Positions 37,001-47,900 are shown, numbered from the stretch's first letter. The stretch is DNA of 64,000 nt from Methylocystis sp. B8 (GCF_005771425.1 NZ_VBTZ01000002.1:328618-392617), one strand, 5' to 3'. Made by a program: numbers and translations. The notes: generated by a model from the letters alone, not told the origin.

Positions 37001-37184
37001 CATTCCGCTCGGCGTCGCGATCATCGGCGGACTGCTCCTCTCGCAGGCGCTGACGCTCTACACGACGCCGGTCATCTATCTCGCGGTAGAGCGACTACGC
37101 GTCCGGCTGTCGCCGCCGCAGTTCGCTGAGCAAGACGAAGTCGCCGAGCTGCCTAAGCCGCCGACGCGGGAGGCCGCCGAGTGA
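34059..37184 (+). CDS. mdtB: RND multidrug efflux permease (MdtB-like)
   Basis: A 1041-residue inner-membrane pump of the HAE-RND family with 12 predicted helices and two large periplasmic loops. The start MNVSAPFIRRPVATSLL and the sequence SPLPQVDFPTIQVTTQLPGA are typical of MdtB. The helix 4 proton-relay aspartates lie in GFIVDDAIVMIENI. Its stop overlaps the next start as GTGA, indicating coupled synthesis of two different subunits, as in the E. coli MdtABC pump, which forms an MdtB/MdtC heterotrimer. Substrates (bile salts, novobiocin and metals in E. coli) are not known here. Confidence 0.9.
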   Translation: MNVSAPFIRRPVATSLLAFAVLLFGVMGYLRLPVSPLPQVDFPTIQVTTQLPGANPDTIASLVTASLERQFGQIPSLTSMSSQSSFGLSQITLQFDLDRDIDAAAQDVQAAINAAASTLPRNLPYPPVYAKVNPADTPILTLTLRSKTATLRDLSDRADTLIAPQLSQISGVGRVSVEGGVRPAVRIQADLARLAANRIGMEDLRLAIASANIAGAKGSLDGRRQSYTLDANDQILHARQYKDIIVAWRNGAPVMLRDVAEVIDGLENARVGGWHDGEQTVVLDVLRQPGANIINTVELVKNELPQIQRALPAGMSLEIVNDRTVTIRASIFEVQLTLVIAAALVVLVVLMFLRSWRATVIAGVSLPLSIIATFSTMWAAGFSLDNLSLMALTIGTGFIVDDAIVMIENIVRNIEEGKAPRQAALDGARQIGFTVVSLTVSLIAVFIPLLFMTGIVGRMFREFALTLTMAVVVSAAISLTLTPMLCAALLRFAPPRGQSRWEQLSLAIDRAYHVSLDWALKRERFMLALTVATLALTIALYIVIPKGFLPRQDTGVLSVVLEASPDASFDRMTALQAKISEEFRHDPDVKGVTSVLGVGPLNATTNVARLTVLLRPHSERRENAEKIADRLKEAGEKIPGVTLYVQPIQDIQITTRPSRSQYQYTLTAADGGELLTWSNRLLDRLRTTPGLRNVAAETQDGGLRTLMHIDREKMGRLGITAQNVDDVLNDAFGQRQISTIYTQSNQYRVILEAAPQYLRDPQALEKLYVAPLGGGPQTPLGTFVRLENLSAPLSVAHQDQFPASTISFDLAERYSLGDAVKIIADAEAAIGMPSSIMGVFSADAAEFNKSLASEPWLILAAIVSIYVVLGVLYESFAHPFTVLTTLPSAGVGALLALLALHIEMSVIALIGIVLLMGIVKKNAIMMIDFALDAERDDGLSAHDAIVRACHLRFRPIMMTTLAALFGALPLALSHGPGSELRIPLGVAIIGGLLLSQALTLYTTPVIYLAVERLRVRLSPPQFAEQDEVAELPKPPTREAAE

Positions 37185-40100
37185 ACGTCTCCGCGCCCTT
37201 CATCAAGCGGCCAGTCGCAACGACGCTGCTTGCTGGCGCGCTGTTCCTCGTGGGCGCCGTCGCCTATTTTTTCCTGCCTGTAGCGAGCCTGCCGGCTGTC
37301 GACTTTCCGATCATCGGCATCTCCGCGACGCGGCCCGGCGCCGATCCGCAGATCATGGCGGCCTCTGTCGCGGCGCCGCTCGAACGGCGCCTATCCAGCA
37401 TCGCCGGCCTGAACGAGTTGACTTCAGCGAATTCGCTCGGTTCGACGCAGATCATCGCCCAGTTCGACATCTCGCGGCCACTCGACGCCGCTGCGCGCGA
37501 CGTGCAGGCGGCGATCAACGCCTCCATCACCGACTTGCCGACCGATTTGCCCACGGCTCCTATCTATCGAAAGGCAAGCCAGTCGAGCATGCCGGTGCTC
37601 GTGCTAGCGCTAACGTCCGACACGTTACCGACGAGCGCGGTTTTCGACGCGGCAGACTCCGTGATTGCGCAGCGAATTTCGCAAGTTTCCGGCGTGGCCG
37701 AGGCGCGCCTCGCGGGCGCTGAGCAGCCGGCGATCCACGTTCAAGTCGACAGCGCGCGTCTCGCCGCCATGGGGCTCGGCGTCGACGCCGTCGCCAATGC
37801 GCTTAACGCCGCCAACGCCCATTCCGCCGTGGGCGCGCTCGCTGGAGCCGCAAGGGAAATCACGCTTGCGACAACCGATCAATTGTCGACGCCGGAGGAT
37901 TATCGCAACATCGTCATCGCATCGCGCGCCGGGGCCGTCGTCAAGCTTGGCGACGTCGCCAAGGTCGAACTCGGCGTAAGAAACCGCAACTCCGCAGGTT
38001 GGTTCAACGGCAAGCCGGCCGTGCTCATTATCGTCACCAAGCAGCCCAACGCCAATGTGATCGAAACGGTTGATCAGATTAAAGCGCTGCTGCCACGCCT
38101 CAAGGAATGGATTCCAAGCGGCGTCAAGATCGATGTGCTTGCCGACCGAACGCAAACGATTCGCGCCAGCATTCACGACATTCAACGCACGCTGGCGATT
38201 TCCGTCTTGCTGGTGATGATCGTCGTTTTTGTGTTTTTGCGCCGCTCCACGCCTGTCATAGCGGCCGGCATTACGGTGCCCCTCTCTCTGGTCGGCACCT
38301 GCGCGGCGATGTGGGCCGCCGGTTTCTCAATCGACAATCTATCGTTGATGGCGTTGACGGTCTCGGTCGGCTTCGTTGTCGACGACGCTATCGTCATGAT
38401 CGAAAACATCCAAACCAACACCGAACGCGGTCTGAGTCGCCTTGAAGCGGCGCTCGTGGGTTCGAAGCAGATCGGCTTCACAGTCCTTTCGATCAGCCTG
38501 TCGCTTGTCGCCGTTTTTATTCCGCTCCTTTTTATGGAAGGCGTAATGGGCCGGCTGCTGCGCGAATTCGCCTGGACGCTGACCTTCGCCATAGCGATTT
38601 CGACGGTCATCTCTCTTACCGTGACGCCGATGATCTGCGCGCGCTTGCCCGCTCAACGCGAAAAGCCGCCCTCCCGCTTCGATCGGATTGTTGAAGGCGC
38701 TCTCGCCCGCGTCGTCGATTTTTACGCGCGCAGCCTGCGGCCGGTGATCGACCATCCATGGGCGACCCTCATTGTCGTGATCCTTTCGATCGCCTGGACA
38801 GTCCGTCTCTACGAGACGATCCCCAAGGGCACGCTGCCGCAAGATGATATCGGCTTGATCAATGGAACGACAGAGTCGTCAGGCGACGTGTCTTTCACGG
38901 AGATGGCGCGTTTGCAGCGGCTCGCTTCCGAAACGCTGCTCGCTGATCCTGATGTGGTCAATGTCGGCTCGTTCATCGGCGCTTCACACCTGACCGCCTC
39001 GATGAACCAGGGACGGCTGTTCGTCGCTTTGAAGCCAGCGGACGAACGGCGCTCGTCGAGCAAGGAGGTGATCGCGCGCCTACGTGGCGAATTCGCGAAA
39101 ATTCCAGGCCTCAGAGTGTTCATGGTGCCCTCTCAAGATTTGCGATCGGGCGGACGGCTGAGCAAGGCGCAATATCAGTTCACGCTGTCGAGCCCGTCGG
39201 TTGAAATTCTCGAAGCGTGGCGCGATAAGGTGCTGGAGCGCTTGCAGCAGGCTCCTGAACTCATCGATGTGACCTCCGACCAAGAGACAGGCGGCCTTCG
39301 CGCGAACGTCGTCATCGATCGCAACGCCGCATCCCGCATGAATGTGCAGATCGCCGCCATCGACGCGGCGCTGAACAGCGCCTTCGGCCAACGGCAGGAC
39401 GCGATCATCTACACTCAGCGCAACCAGTATCGCGTGATCTATGAGACGCCGCCGGAACGGCAGCGAGACATTCGCGACCTCGCCGGAATTTATGTCTCCT
39501 CATTGACCGGCGAACAGATTCCGCTGACTGCGCTTGCGCATATCGAGCGCAGCTCGACGCCCCTTGTCGTTCACCATCAGGGCGTGCTGCCGGCCACGAC
39601 CATTTCCTACAATGTCGCGCCCGGCTACAGTCTCGACGCGACAGTCACGGCGATCGAAAAAGCAATCGCCGAACTTAATCCGCCTGGCGGACTGCGCGCG
39701 GAATTCGCAGGCGACGTGGCGGATTTCCGCAAGGTGGCGGCTGGAATGGCAGGGCTCATCGTCGCCGCTCTGCTCTCGGTATACATCATTCTCGGCATTC
39801 TTTACGAAAGCCTCATCCATCCAATCACGATCATTTCGACCCTGCCCTCTGCTGGGCTTGGCGCGTTGCTGTCGCTTGAGTTGTTTGGCGTCGAATTCAC
39901 CATCATCGCATTTATCGGCATTTTGCTGCTGATCGGCATCGTCAAGAAGAACGGCATCATGCTTGTCGACTTTGCTTTGCAGGCCGAAAGAGAAGGCGGC
40001 CTGTCGGTGCATGACGCCGCGCTTGAGGCGGCGCGCGAACGCTTCCGCCCCATTCTGATGACAACGCTGGCGGCAATTTTCGGGGCGCTTCCCCTCGCCT

Positions 40101-40288
40101 TCGCGACCGGCATCGGAGCCGAGTTGCGGCGACCGCTTGGCATCACCATCGTCGGTGGTTTGGTGCTCAGCCAGGCGCTGACGCTCTATACGACGCCAGT
40201 GATCTATTTGTTGATGAGCAAGCTCAGGCGCAAGAAGACCGCGCCTTCGCACGAGCGGATCACGCCGTTAAAAGTCCGCGGCGCTTGA
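37181..40288 (+). CDS. mdtC: RND multidrug efflux permease (MdtC-like)
   Basis: A 1035-residue RND pump, paralogous to the preceding gene. It begins MNVSAPFIKRPVATTLL from a GTG start overlapping the mdtB stop, and has VDFPIIGISATRPGADP at the MdtC-like position. The proton-relay aspartates are in GFVVDDAIVMIENI. Periplasmic docking and porter domains of normal length are present. As the last gene of the four-gene operon it completes a tripartite system. A hypothetical gene faces it 2 bp downstream, so little room is left for a terminator. Confidence 0.9.
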   Translation: MNVSAPFIKRPVATTLLAGALFLVGAVAYFFLPVASLPAVDFPIIGISATRPGADPQIMAASVAAPLERRLSSIAGLNELTSANSLGSTQIIAQFDISRPLDAAARDVQAAINASITDLPTDLPTAPIYRKASQSSMPVLVLALTSDTLPTSAVFDAADSVIAQRISQVSGVAEARLAGAEQPAIHVQVDSARLAAMGLGVDAVANALNAANAHSAVGALAGAAREITLATTDQLSTPEDYRNIVIASRAGAVVKLGDVAKVELGVRNRNSAGWFNGKPAVLIIVTKQPNANVIETVDQIKALLPRLKEWIPSGVKIDVLADRTQTIRASIHDIQRTLAISVLLVMIVVFVFLRRSTPVIAAGITVPLSLVGTCAAMWAAGFSIDNLSLMALTVSVGFVVDDAIVMIENIQTNTERGLSRLEAALVGSKQIGFTVLSISLSLVAVFIPLLFMEGVMGRLLREFAWTLTFAIAISTVISLTVTPMICARLPAQREKPPSRFDRIVEGALARVVDFYARSLRPVIDHPWATLIVVILSIAWTVRLYETIPKGTLPQDDIGLINGTTESSGDVSFTEMARLQRLASETLLADPDVVNVGSFIGASHLTASMNQGRLFVALKPADERRSSSKEVIARLRGEFAKIPGLRVFMVPSQDLRSGGRLSKAQYQFTLSSPSVEILEAWRDKVLERLQQAPELIDVTSDQETGGLRANVVIDRNAASRMNVQIAAIDAALNSAFGQRQDAIIYTQRNQYRVIYETPPERQRDIRDLAGIYVSSLTGEQIPLTALAHIERSSTPLVVHHQGVLPATTISYNVAPGYSLDATVTAIEKAIAELNPPGGLRAEFAGDVADFRKVAAGMAGLIVAALLSVYIILGILYESLIHPITIISTLPSAGLGALLSLELFGVEFTIIAFIGILLLIGIVKKNGIMLVDFALQAEREGGLSVHDAALEAARERFRPILMTTLAAIFGALPLAFATGIGAELRRPLGITIVGGLVLSQALTLYTTPVIYLLMSKLRRKKTAPSHERITPLKVRGA

Positions 40289-40290
40289 GG

Positions 40291-40578
40291 TCAGTGGGCC
40301 TGCGTTCGCGGGGTCTCGAAGAAGAAGCGCAGCACCTGCGCCGCGCCGCAATCCTCGATCGGCACATGCCAGAACTTTGAATCGAGATCGGGGAAGCGCT
40401 CCATCGGCAATTGGATCTGCGTGAGCCGCGCATGATTGTCGAAACCGCGCAGCATGGCGCGCTCAAACAATTTCAGCAGCTGCTCTTCGCAGTCTGGCAC
40501 TTCGGTGACGGTAAGAATGGTGTTGTTGGCGAGCGGGAAAACTTTCTCGAAGAGCTGTTCCAAATTGACCGGCGCCAT
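40291..40578 (-). CDS. Hypothetical 95-residue protein
   Basis: A small soluble protein that I do not recognise. The ATG at 40578 has GGAG upstream in the minus-strand direction, whereas the longer frame from 40653 has no such signal. The sequence has no signal peptide or membrane helix. It has an acidic central part, two cysteines (CEEQ and EDCGAAQ) and an aromatic C-terminal helix (VLRFFFETP). It converges with mdtC with a 2-bp gap. Confidence 0.6.
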   Translation of the reverse strand: MAPVNLEQLFEKVFPLANNTILTVTEVPDCEEQLLKLFERAMLRGFDNHARLTQIQLPMERFPDLDSKFWHVPIEDCGAAQVLRFFFETPRTQAH

Positions 40579-40726
40579 GTTCGCGTCTCCGACGCCCCCA
40601 AATGGAGCTTCGATTATCCGGCGATTCCTAACGCTCCAACCTATCACGCCCACGCCTAAGAGGCTTGCGCGGTAATGGGTTATTTCCAGGAGTCCACAGG
40701 AAAGCCGAGTTCAGCCTTTCAATTAT

Positions 40727-41452
40727 TTAAGGCGGAGTTGTGGACTCGGCCAGTTTTCCCCAACTGTCCTCGAAGATCAGATTTTCCAGGGGAAGACGCG
40801 ACGCCCAGCGTTTGACCTCGAGTTCAGGCGATTTGTAGGCCTGCGCGACATAGCCCACGCAAAGATAGGCGACTACGGCTATCTCATTGGGAATATTGAA
40901 TATGTTACGCAATTCAGCTTCCCTAAGGATGCTCACCCATCCGACGCCGACGCCTTCGGCGCGGGCCGCGAGCCAAAGATTCTGAACCGCGCAAGCGGTG
41001 CTGAGGATGTCTGTGTCAGGTTGCTGGGTGCGCCCGAGCCCGGTCGCGCCAAACCGAGCGCGATCGCACGTGACGCAAATATTGAGCGGCGCCTTTATGA
41101 TGCCTTGCAGTTTCAAGCTCCGGTAGAGCGAACGCTGCTCCGGCTCCAAAGCCTGTTCCTCGGCCTCGCAAGCGCGCCGAAAGGCGGCATAGGCGGCGCG
41201 CCGCTTCTCTATGTCCCTGATGACAATGAAGTTCCATGGCTGCATGAAGCCGACGGAGGGCGCATGATGCGCAGCGTCGAGGATGCGCAGCAGGACCTCG
41301 CGTGGCACGTCGCCGGGCAGGAACTCGTCGCGAACGTCGCGGCGGGTGTGGATCACGCGATAGATCGCCGCTCGTTCGGCCTCGCTAAACGCTGAGGCAG
41401 GCGCGAGAGCTTCTTGCAGTTCGTCCTTCTTCTCAGCCGCGTCAGCCGCCAT
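40727..41452 (-). CDS. bluB: 5,6-dimethylbenzimidazole synthase BluB
   Basis: A 241-residue flavin-destructase of the nitroreductase fold that converts reduced FMN and O2 into 5,6-dimethylbenzimidazole, the lower ligand of cobalamin. The hallmark RRDVRDEFLPGDVP and the segment AAHHAPSVGFMQPWNFI are present, along with the later GVGVGWVSIL. The start at 41452 overlaps the stop of the preceding cobD gene by 11 bp. It is the last gene of a cobK-cobQ-cobD-bluB operon. The longer frame from 41512 lies within cobD and is rejected. Confidence 0.92.
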   Translation of the reverse strand: MAADAAEKKDELQEALAPASAFSEAERAAIYRVIHTRRDVRDEFLPGDVPREVLLRILDAAHHAPSVGFMQPWNFIVIRDIEKRRAAYAAFRRACEAEEQALEPEQRSLYRSLKLQGIIKAPLNICVTCDRARFGATGLGRTQQPDTDILSTACAVQNLWLAARAEGVGVGWVSILREAELRNIFNIPNEIAVVAYLCVGYVAQAYKSPELEVKRWASRLPLENLIFEDSWGKLAESTTPP

Positions 41453-42470
41453 CGAAATTCTCCAGCGCTTCGGCGAGCCGCGCCCAAGCGGCGGCGTTTC
41501 CCGGCAGGCCAAACCGCAGCCAGTCCGGTTTTTCGGCGAACGCGCGCGTCAATAAGCCGCGAGAGGCGAGATGCGAATGCCAGCGATCGGCCTGCGGATG
41601 CGCCGCAAGCCGAAACAGCGTCGTTCCGCCCGCGATCTGAAAACCCGCATGGGTCAGCAGCGCGTCGAGACGCGCCGCGTCCTGCGCGCTGGCGTGTGCG
41701 GCGCTCGTCCGCCAAGCGTCGTCTGCAAGCGCACGGGCGCCAATCGCGAGCGCCGGCCCTGATACGGCCCAAGGTCCGAGCGCGGCGCGAAGCTTCGCTG
41801 CGCGTCCACGCGAGCAGAGCGCGCAGCCGAGCCGCAATCCAGGATGCCCATAGGCCTTTCCAAAGGAGCGCAGCACGATGAGGCTTTGGTCATGCACGAA
41901 ACCCACGACGCTGCGCTCTGGCGTGAAATCCATGAAAGATTCATCGACGATCAACAGACGGTCGCGCTGCGCCATCTGCGCGGCTGTCGATAAAATTTGC
42001 GCCGGCTCGACGACCCGTCCGTCAGGGTTGTTGGGGTTGACGATCACGCCAACGTCGGCGTCCGCAAGCGCGTCCAGAGTCTCCACAACATCTACCTGCG
42101 CGCCGGAAGCGGCCCAACAGGCGGCGTGTTCCGCATAGGTGAAGCCGAGGATTGCGACTCGTTTCGCCGGGAAAACGCGCGGAAGCATTTGAATGAAGGC
42201 TTGCGCGCCGGCGCCCGCAACGATGTCGACCCCTACGGGCGCGCCATAGGCCTTACGCGCTACGCTGTCGAGCGCGGAGAAAGCGTCGTCGTCGGGAAGT
42301 CGCGTAAAAACCTCGTCTGCAAGCCTTGGCAACGGATAGGCGCGCGGATTGACGCCGGTCGACAAATCGATCCACGGCTGTGGCGCCTCGGGATAGAGTC
42401 GGCGCGCGGCGTCAAGCCGCCCACCATGCGCCACGGATGGCGGCGCGCCGATGGCGGAATGCGCCGTCAT
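41442..42470 (-). CDS. cobD: Threonine-phosphate decarboxylase (CobD; CobC in Pseudomonas nomenclature)
   Basis: A 342-residue PLP-dependent fold-type I enzyme that decarboxylates L-threonine phosphate to make the aminopropanol-phosphate linker of cobalamin. It shows [14 protein letters not shown] at the N-terminus, [13 protein letters not shown] in the substrate region, [10 protein letters not shown], and the PLP lysine in [16 protein letters not shown]. The ATG at 42470 overlaps the cobQ stop as ATGA; an upstream start at 42515 lies within cobQ. Symbol usage for this step differs between organisms. Confidence 0.88.
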   Translation of the reverse strand: MTAHSAIGAPPSVAHGGRLDAARRLYPEAPQPWIDLSTGVNPRAYPLPRLADEVFTRLPDDDAFSALDSVARKAYGAPVGVDIVAGAGAQAFIQMLPRVFPAKRVAILGFTYAEHAACWAASGAQVDVVETLDALADADVGVIVNPNNPDGRVVEPAQILSTAAQMAQRDRLLIVDESFMDFTPERSVVGFVHDQSLIVLRSFGKAYGHPGLRLGCALCSRGRAAKLRAALGPWAVSGPALAIGARALADDAWRTSAAHASAQDAARLDALLTHAGFQIAGGTTLFRLAAHPQADRWHSHLASRGLLTRAFAEKPDWLRFGLPGNAAAWARLAEALENFDGG

Positions 42471-43924
42471 CGCGCCATCTCCCACAGCGCGTCGAGATCG
42501 ATATGGCGCGCGCAATGCGCCGCAAGCGCATCGAGCGTCTCGTCGATCGACTCTTCGTAATGCAGCGAAGACGGCGGCGCACCGAGCATGCGCAGCAGCG
42601 ACGCGCGCAAGGAATCGTCCGCGAAGATTCCATGCGCATAAGCGCCCGCGACGAGGCCGTCGCGCGCGGTCGCGCCATCCGCACGCCCGTCATCAAGCCG
42701 CAACGCTGGCCGCTCGCAGTCGGGACCGAAGGTTTCGCCGACATGCATCTCGTAACCGCAGAAAGGCGCGTCGAAAATCGGCGCCTGGCCGCTGACTGGC
42801 GTCAGCGTCTTTTCGCCGGTCAACGCGGTCTCAACGTCGAGAAGACCCAATCCCCGCGCTTCTCCTTCGGCGCCTTCAACGCCGAACGGATCGCGAATGA
42901 CGCGCCCGAGCATCTGATAGCCGCCGCAAACCCCAAACACGCGGCCGCCGCGGCGCACATGGGCGAGAATGTCGATGTCCCAACCAGTGGCGCGCAGCGC
43001 CGCGAGATCGGCGATGGTCGCTTTCGATCCTGGCAAGATCACCAGTTGCGCCTCTGGCGGCAGCGGCTCCCCATCTTTAAGGAAGATCACGCGCACGCCC
43101 GGTTCGGCCTTCAGCGGATCGAGATCATCGAAATTAGCGATATGCGGCAAGAGCGGAACGGCGATCAGGACTCCGTCGCGCTGATCGTGGCCTTGCCCAC
43201 GCAAACCGAAGGCGTCTTCAGCCGGGAGGCGCACGGCGGCGGCAAAATAAGGCACGAGGCCAAGCGAGCGCCAGCCCGTCCGCGCTTCGATGAAGCGCAT
43301 GCCATCGTCGAAGAGCGATGCGTCGCCGCGAAATTTGTTGACGATGAACCCTTCGATCATCGCCGCGTCGTCATCGTCGAGCGCCGCCTTGCAGCCGACG
43401 AGTTGCGCAATGACGCCGCCGCGGTCGATGTCTCCGACAATGGCCACTGGGGCGTCTACTTCGCGCGCGAAACCCATATTGGCGATGTCGTTCTTGCGCA
43501 GATTGATCTCGGCGGCGCTGCCGGCGCCTTCGACGATGACGATATCCGACTCAGCCTTCAGGCGCGCGTAGCTCTCAAGCACAGGCTGCATCAGACGCGG
43601 CTTCAATTCCTGATAGTCGCGCGCTTTCGCCTGTCCGGCGACGCGACCCTGCACGACGATCTGCGCGCCAGACCCGCCTTGTGGTTTGAGCAGCACCGGA
43701 TTCATGTCGATACGAGGCGTAAGACGCGCGGCGCGCGCCTGCAAGGCCTGGGCGCGGCCGATCTCGCCGCCGTCGACAGTCACCGCGGCGTTGTTCGACA
43801 TGTTCTGCGGCTTGAAGGGCGCGACTCTGACGCCGCGATTGGCGAAGGCGCGCGCGAGACCTGCGACAAGCAACGATTTGCCGACATCGGAGCCCGTGCC
43901 CTGAATCATCAGCGTGCGGCTCAT
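42467..43924 (-). CDS. cobQ: Cobyric acid synthase CobQ
   Basis: A 485-residue amidotransferase that amidates adenosylcobyrinic acid a,c-diamide at four positions. The N-terminal dethiobiotin-synthetase-like ATPase domain has a P-loop variant ([13 protein letters not shown]) and the typical [12 protein letters not shown] and [10 protein letters not shown] motifs. The C-terminal glutaminase domain has the nucleophile Cys in [13 protein letters not shown] and the catalytic His in AYAHGIF. Overlaps with cobK (ATGA at 43921-43924) and cobD show a tight operon. Confidence 0.95.
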   Translation of the reverse strand: MSRTLMIQGTGSDVGKSLLVAGLARAFANRGVRVAPFKPQNMSNNAAVTVDGGEIGRAQALQARAARLTPRIDMNPVLLKPQGGSGAQIVVQGRVAGQAKARDYQELKPRLMQPVLESYARLKAESDIVIVEGAGSAAEINLRKNDIANMGFAREVDAPVAIVGDIDRGGVIAQLVGCKAALDDDDAAMIEGFIVNKFRGDASLFDDGMRFIEARTGWRSLGLVPYFAAAVRLPAEDAFGLRGQGHDQRDGVLIAVPLLPHIANFDDLDPLKAEPGVRVIFLKDGEPLPPEAQLVILPGSKATIADLAALRATGWDIDILAHVRRGGRVFGVCGGYQMLGRVIRDPFGVEGAEGEARGLGLLDVETALTGEKTLTPVSGQAPIFDAPFCGYEMHVGETFGPDCERPALRLDDGRADGATARDGLVAGAYAHGIFADDSLRASLLRMLGAPPSSLHYEESIDETLDALAAHCARHIDLDALWEMAR

Positions 43925-44700
43925 GAAGCGAGGAAAGCCATCGCCGCATCGATGCTATGCGTGGCGGCGGCGTCGCCGCTCGCTGGACGCGCGATCATGA
44001 CGACATCGAGCTTCAGCGTCCGCGCCGCCTCGATCTTCGCGTACGCGAGCGCGCCGCCGCTGTTTTTGGTGACGACGATCTCGATACGGCTGTCGCACAT
44101 CAGCGCGACTTCATCTTCGAGCGCGAAGGGACCGCGGCCAAAGATCACCTCGCAAGAGGGCGGCAGGTCATCAGTCTGCGGCGGCTCGATCACCCGCAAG
44201 AGATAATCATGCTGCGGCGCGATGCGAAAGTCCGCGACGCCCTGGCGGCCGATTGCGAGAAAGACCCGGCGGGGCGCGGCGCCAAGCGCACGCACGGCTG
44301 CGGCATTGTCCGCGACCTCCCTCCAGCGGTCGCCTTGCGCAGGGGCCCATGGCGGACGCGTCAGCACAAGCAGCGGCACGCCGGCAGCGATGCAAGCGGC
44401 GTGGGCATTGGCGGATATGCGCGCCGCAAAGGGATGCGTCGCGTCAATGACATGAGTGATGCGCTCATCAAGGAGATAGCGCGTCAACCCTTCAACGCCG
44501 CCGAATCCGCCCACGCGAGTCGGCAGATCATACGCCCGCGGCGCGCTGGTGCGTCCGGCAAGCGAAATGACGCCTTCGAGACGCGGGTCGGCGGCGATGC
44601 GCGCCGTAAGCGTGCGCGCTTCGCTCGAGCCGCCGAGCACGAGCACGCGGCGGCAGGGCGCAGCGCTCGAAAGAGCCGAAGACGGAAGCGCATGCTTCAC
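43921..44700 (-). CDS. cobK: Precorrin-6A reductase CobK
   Basis: A 259-residue NADPH-dependent reductase of the corrin ring in the aerobic cobalamin pathway. It has [17 protein letters not shown], the [17 protein letters not shown] segment and the C-terminal [18 protein letters not shown], all diagnostic. The GTG at 44700 is preferred: the frame extends to an ATG at 44778, but that ATG lies inside a palindromic repeat and the intervening residues are repeat-derived. It is the first gene of the operon cobK-cobQ-cobD-bluB. Confidence 0.88.
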   Translation of the reverse strand: MKHALPSSALSSAAPCRRVLVLGGSSEARTLTARIAADPRLEGVISLAGRTSAPRAYDLPTRVGGFGGVEGLTRYLLDERITHVIDATHPFAARISANAHAACIAAGVPLLVLTRPPWAPAQGDRWREVADNAAAVRALGAAPRRVFLAIGRQGVADFRIAPQHDYLLRVIEPPQTDDLPPSCEVIFGRGPFALEDEVALMCDSRIEIVVTKNSGGALAYAKIEAARTLKLDVVMIARPASGDAAATHSIDAAMAFLAS

Positions 44701-44760
44701 GCCAATTTCAACCGATCCATTCGCGCACGTCACAATAGACCCAATCGAAGTTTCACGAAT

Positions 44761-44848
44761 GTCATTCCCGGGGCGCATAGCGCGATCCTGCTCGACTCAT
44801 GTCGCTATTCCGGATTCCCGGTCGAACCTTCGGTTCGCTGGGAATGAC
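44761..44848. repeat. REP-like palindromic element upstream of cobK
   Basis: Outer arms GTCATTCCC (44761-44769) and GGGAATGAC (44840-44848) are exact inverted repeats. An inner hairpin is formed around ATTCCCGGTCGAACC and GGTTCGCTGGGAAT (44814-44846). Palindromes ending in GTCATTCCC/GGGAATGAC are common extragenic repeats in alphaproteobacteria. This copy lies between the divergently oriented ends of cobK (start) and the large oxidoreductase gene (stop). Confidence 0.7.
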
Positions 44849-44901
44849 AGTCCTGAAGCGCCAGATCTGGGCTTTATATCATGGCCGGTCCGGCGCGGGA
44901 C

Positions 44902-47900
44902 TCACTCGGCGGCGAGTTTCACCGCGGACGGGTGACGATATTCAGCCATGAGCCGCTCGCGCTCAGCGTCTACGGCAGCGATGTGACGCGCCTTGATATG
45001 GCCGAAGCCGCGAATGTGCTCCGGCAAACGCGCGAGCGCGACGGCGCTCGCGTGATTTTCCGGCGTGAGCGAAATGGAAAATTCATCGAGCAGCGCTTCG
45101 TAGTCACCGAGCAATCTCCGCTCCACCACGCGGTCATGATCGAAACGGAAGACATCAAGCCATGTGTTGCGCAAGCTCTTCATCTTCGCCAACACGCGCA
45201 GCACATTGAACATCCAAGGTCCAAATGTGAACTTGCGCGAACCGCCGAAGTCAGTCTTGCGCTGCAGTGAAGGAAGACTGGGCGCAAGATGCAACTCAAG
45301 ACGCAGGTCGCCCTCAAAGGTTTCGTCGAGTTGGCGCTGAAAGGCGCCGTCCGTGTATAGCCGCGCGACCTCGTAATAGTCCTTCGCCGCCATCAGCTTG
45401 AAAAGATAGCGCGCGACCGCTTCGGTCACTTCGCGCGAACCCGGCGCGCGAAGGGCTTCGAGTTTGGCGATCTTCTCGACATGGGCGCGATAGCGGGCGG
45501 CGTAGGCTTCATTCTGGTAGTCCGCGAGAAAAGCCGCGCGACGTTCGATGATCTCTTCGAGAGTCTTCGATTTCTCTCGATTGCGATTGGGCTGACGCAG
45601 CGATTCGACGACGGCGAGCACGCTGCTCAGATCATGAGCCGCGCGCCTGCCCCAGAGAAAAGCCGAATGGTTCATCGGCACGGATTCGCCGTTCAACTCA
45701 ATGGCGCGCAGGATCGCCGCGTCTGACAAAGGCAAATAGCCCTTCTGCCAGGCGTAGCCGAGAATGAAAATATTTGCGGCGATGGAATCGCCGAGCAGCG
45801 CCTGCGCTAGCGCCGTGGTGTCGATGAAGGTCGACTCCGGGCCGCCTGCGCGGCGAATCGCCTGCTTGATCTCTTCCGACGGTAAAATGAAATCTGGATT
45901 GCGCTCAATGTCGCCGGGAAAAACTTCGGCGCAGTTAACCAGCACCGCCGTCTTACCCTGCTCCACGGCGGCCAGCACCTGCTTTGCGCCGGCGACCACA
46001 AGATCACAGCCCAACATCAGATCGGCTTCGCCGGCCGCAATGCGGATGGCGTGAACGTCCGCCGGGGTCTGGCCGATCTTCACATGGCAATAAACCGCCC
46101 CGCCCTTCTGCGCGAGGCCGGCCATATCGATGACGCCGACCCCTTTGCCCTCGAGGTGCGCCGCCATGCCGAGAATGGCGGAGACGGTGACGACGCCGGT
46201 GCCGCCAAGTCCTGCGATGAGGACGCCATAGGGTAAGGCGCCGATCTCAGCGATGCGAGGCTCTGGCAGCGCGGGCTGGCCGCTTGCGTCTTCCTTCGAA
46301 GGCAGCGGCGCCTTCTTCATGCGCCCGCCATGGACTGTGACGAAGCTCGGGCAGAAACCTTCAAGGCAAGAAAAGTCTTTGTTGCAGGCGGACTGATCAA
46401 TACGCCGCTTGCGGCCGAATTCTGTCTCGACAGGTTGCACCGCGACGCAGTTCGACGCCGTGCCGCAGTCGCCGCAGCCTTCGCAGACAAGTTCGTTGAT
46501 GATGACGCGCGAGTCTGGATCTGGCATCAGCCCGCGCTTGCGCAGACGACGTTTTTCGGTAGCGCAGGTCTGATCGTAGATGAGGACGGTTACGCCCTCG
46601 GTCTGCGCCAATTCGCGCTGCACCTCATTGAGGACATTGCGGTGATGAATCGTCAGGCCCGGCGGCCAGTCAATCGGCGACGCATATTTGCCCGGCTCGT
46701 CAGTGACGAGCGCGATTTTCTTCACGCCTTCGGCCGCGACCTGCTGGGCGATCCTTTCAACCGTCAATTCCCCTTCATGCTTCTGGCCGCCGGTCATGGC
46801 GACGACGCCATTAAAGAGAATTTTGAAGGTGATATTGGTGTTGGTCGCGACAGCAAAGCGGATGGCGAGCGAGCCCGAATGGTTATAGGTGCCGTCGCCG
46901 AGGTTTTGGAACATATGCTTGCGCGTCGAGAACGGCGCCTCGCCGATCCAGTTCGCGCCTTCGCCGCCCATATGGGTGTAGCCTTCGGTCGAGCGGCCCA
47001 TCCATTGCGCCATGTAATGACAACCGATGCCGGTATAGGCGCGCGAGCCCTCCGGCACATGGGTCGAGGTCGAATGCGGACAGCCGGCGCAGAAATGCGG
47101 CACGCGAACGGTGACGTCGGTTATCGTGCGGCGGCGCTCCTGCAGCCTCTCGAGGCGTCGCAAGCGCGCTTCAAGCTCCTCGATGGGATGATATTTCAAA
47201 AGACGGCGGCCGATGGCGATGGCGACGTCATTGGCGTCGAGCGCGCCCTTGACAGGAAACAGCCACTCGCCACGCTCGTCCTTCTTGCCGATGCAGAGCG
47301 GCTGATGCGGCGCGCCGTATAATTCTTCGCGCAACTGCACTTCGATCAGCGAACGTTTTTCTTCGACGACGATGATGAGGTCGAGACCGCGTGCGAATTC
47401 GCGCAAGCCCTGCGGCTCTAGGGGCCAGGGCGCCGCGATCTTGTAAAGCCGCAGACCGAGATCATTCGCCTTGACTTCGTCGAGGCCGAGATCGTCCATC
47501 GCCTGACGCACGTCGAGGTATGACTTGCCGACCGTAATGACGCCGATCTTCGGATTGGCGCCGCCCGACGTAATGATGCGGTTCAAGCGATTGGCGCGAA
47601 TGAAGGCGAGCATCGCGTCGCGCTTGCTCTCCTGCATACGCTCTTCCTGAGCGAGAACTGGATCGCCGGGGCGAATATTGAGGCCGCCCGGGGGCATGAA
47701 GAAGTCCGGCGGCAGGATCGGACGGACCCGATCAGGCGAACCGTCGATCGAAGCCGTCGACTCGACCGTATCTTTGAGAAGCTTCAAGCCGACCCATACG
47801 CCCGCAAAGCGCGACAGGGCGAAACCATAGAGTCCGTAGTCGAGAATTTCCTGCACGCCGGCGGGCGACAGGATCGGAATCATCACGTCGACGAAATGGT

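Noticed and set aside
42380..44847. Long plus-strand open frames (for example 42380-44206 and 43957-44847)
   Set aside because: They are antisense to cobQ and cobK and arise from high GC content; their translations are Arg/Ala-rich without domains.
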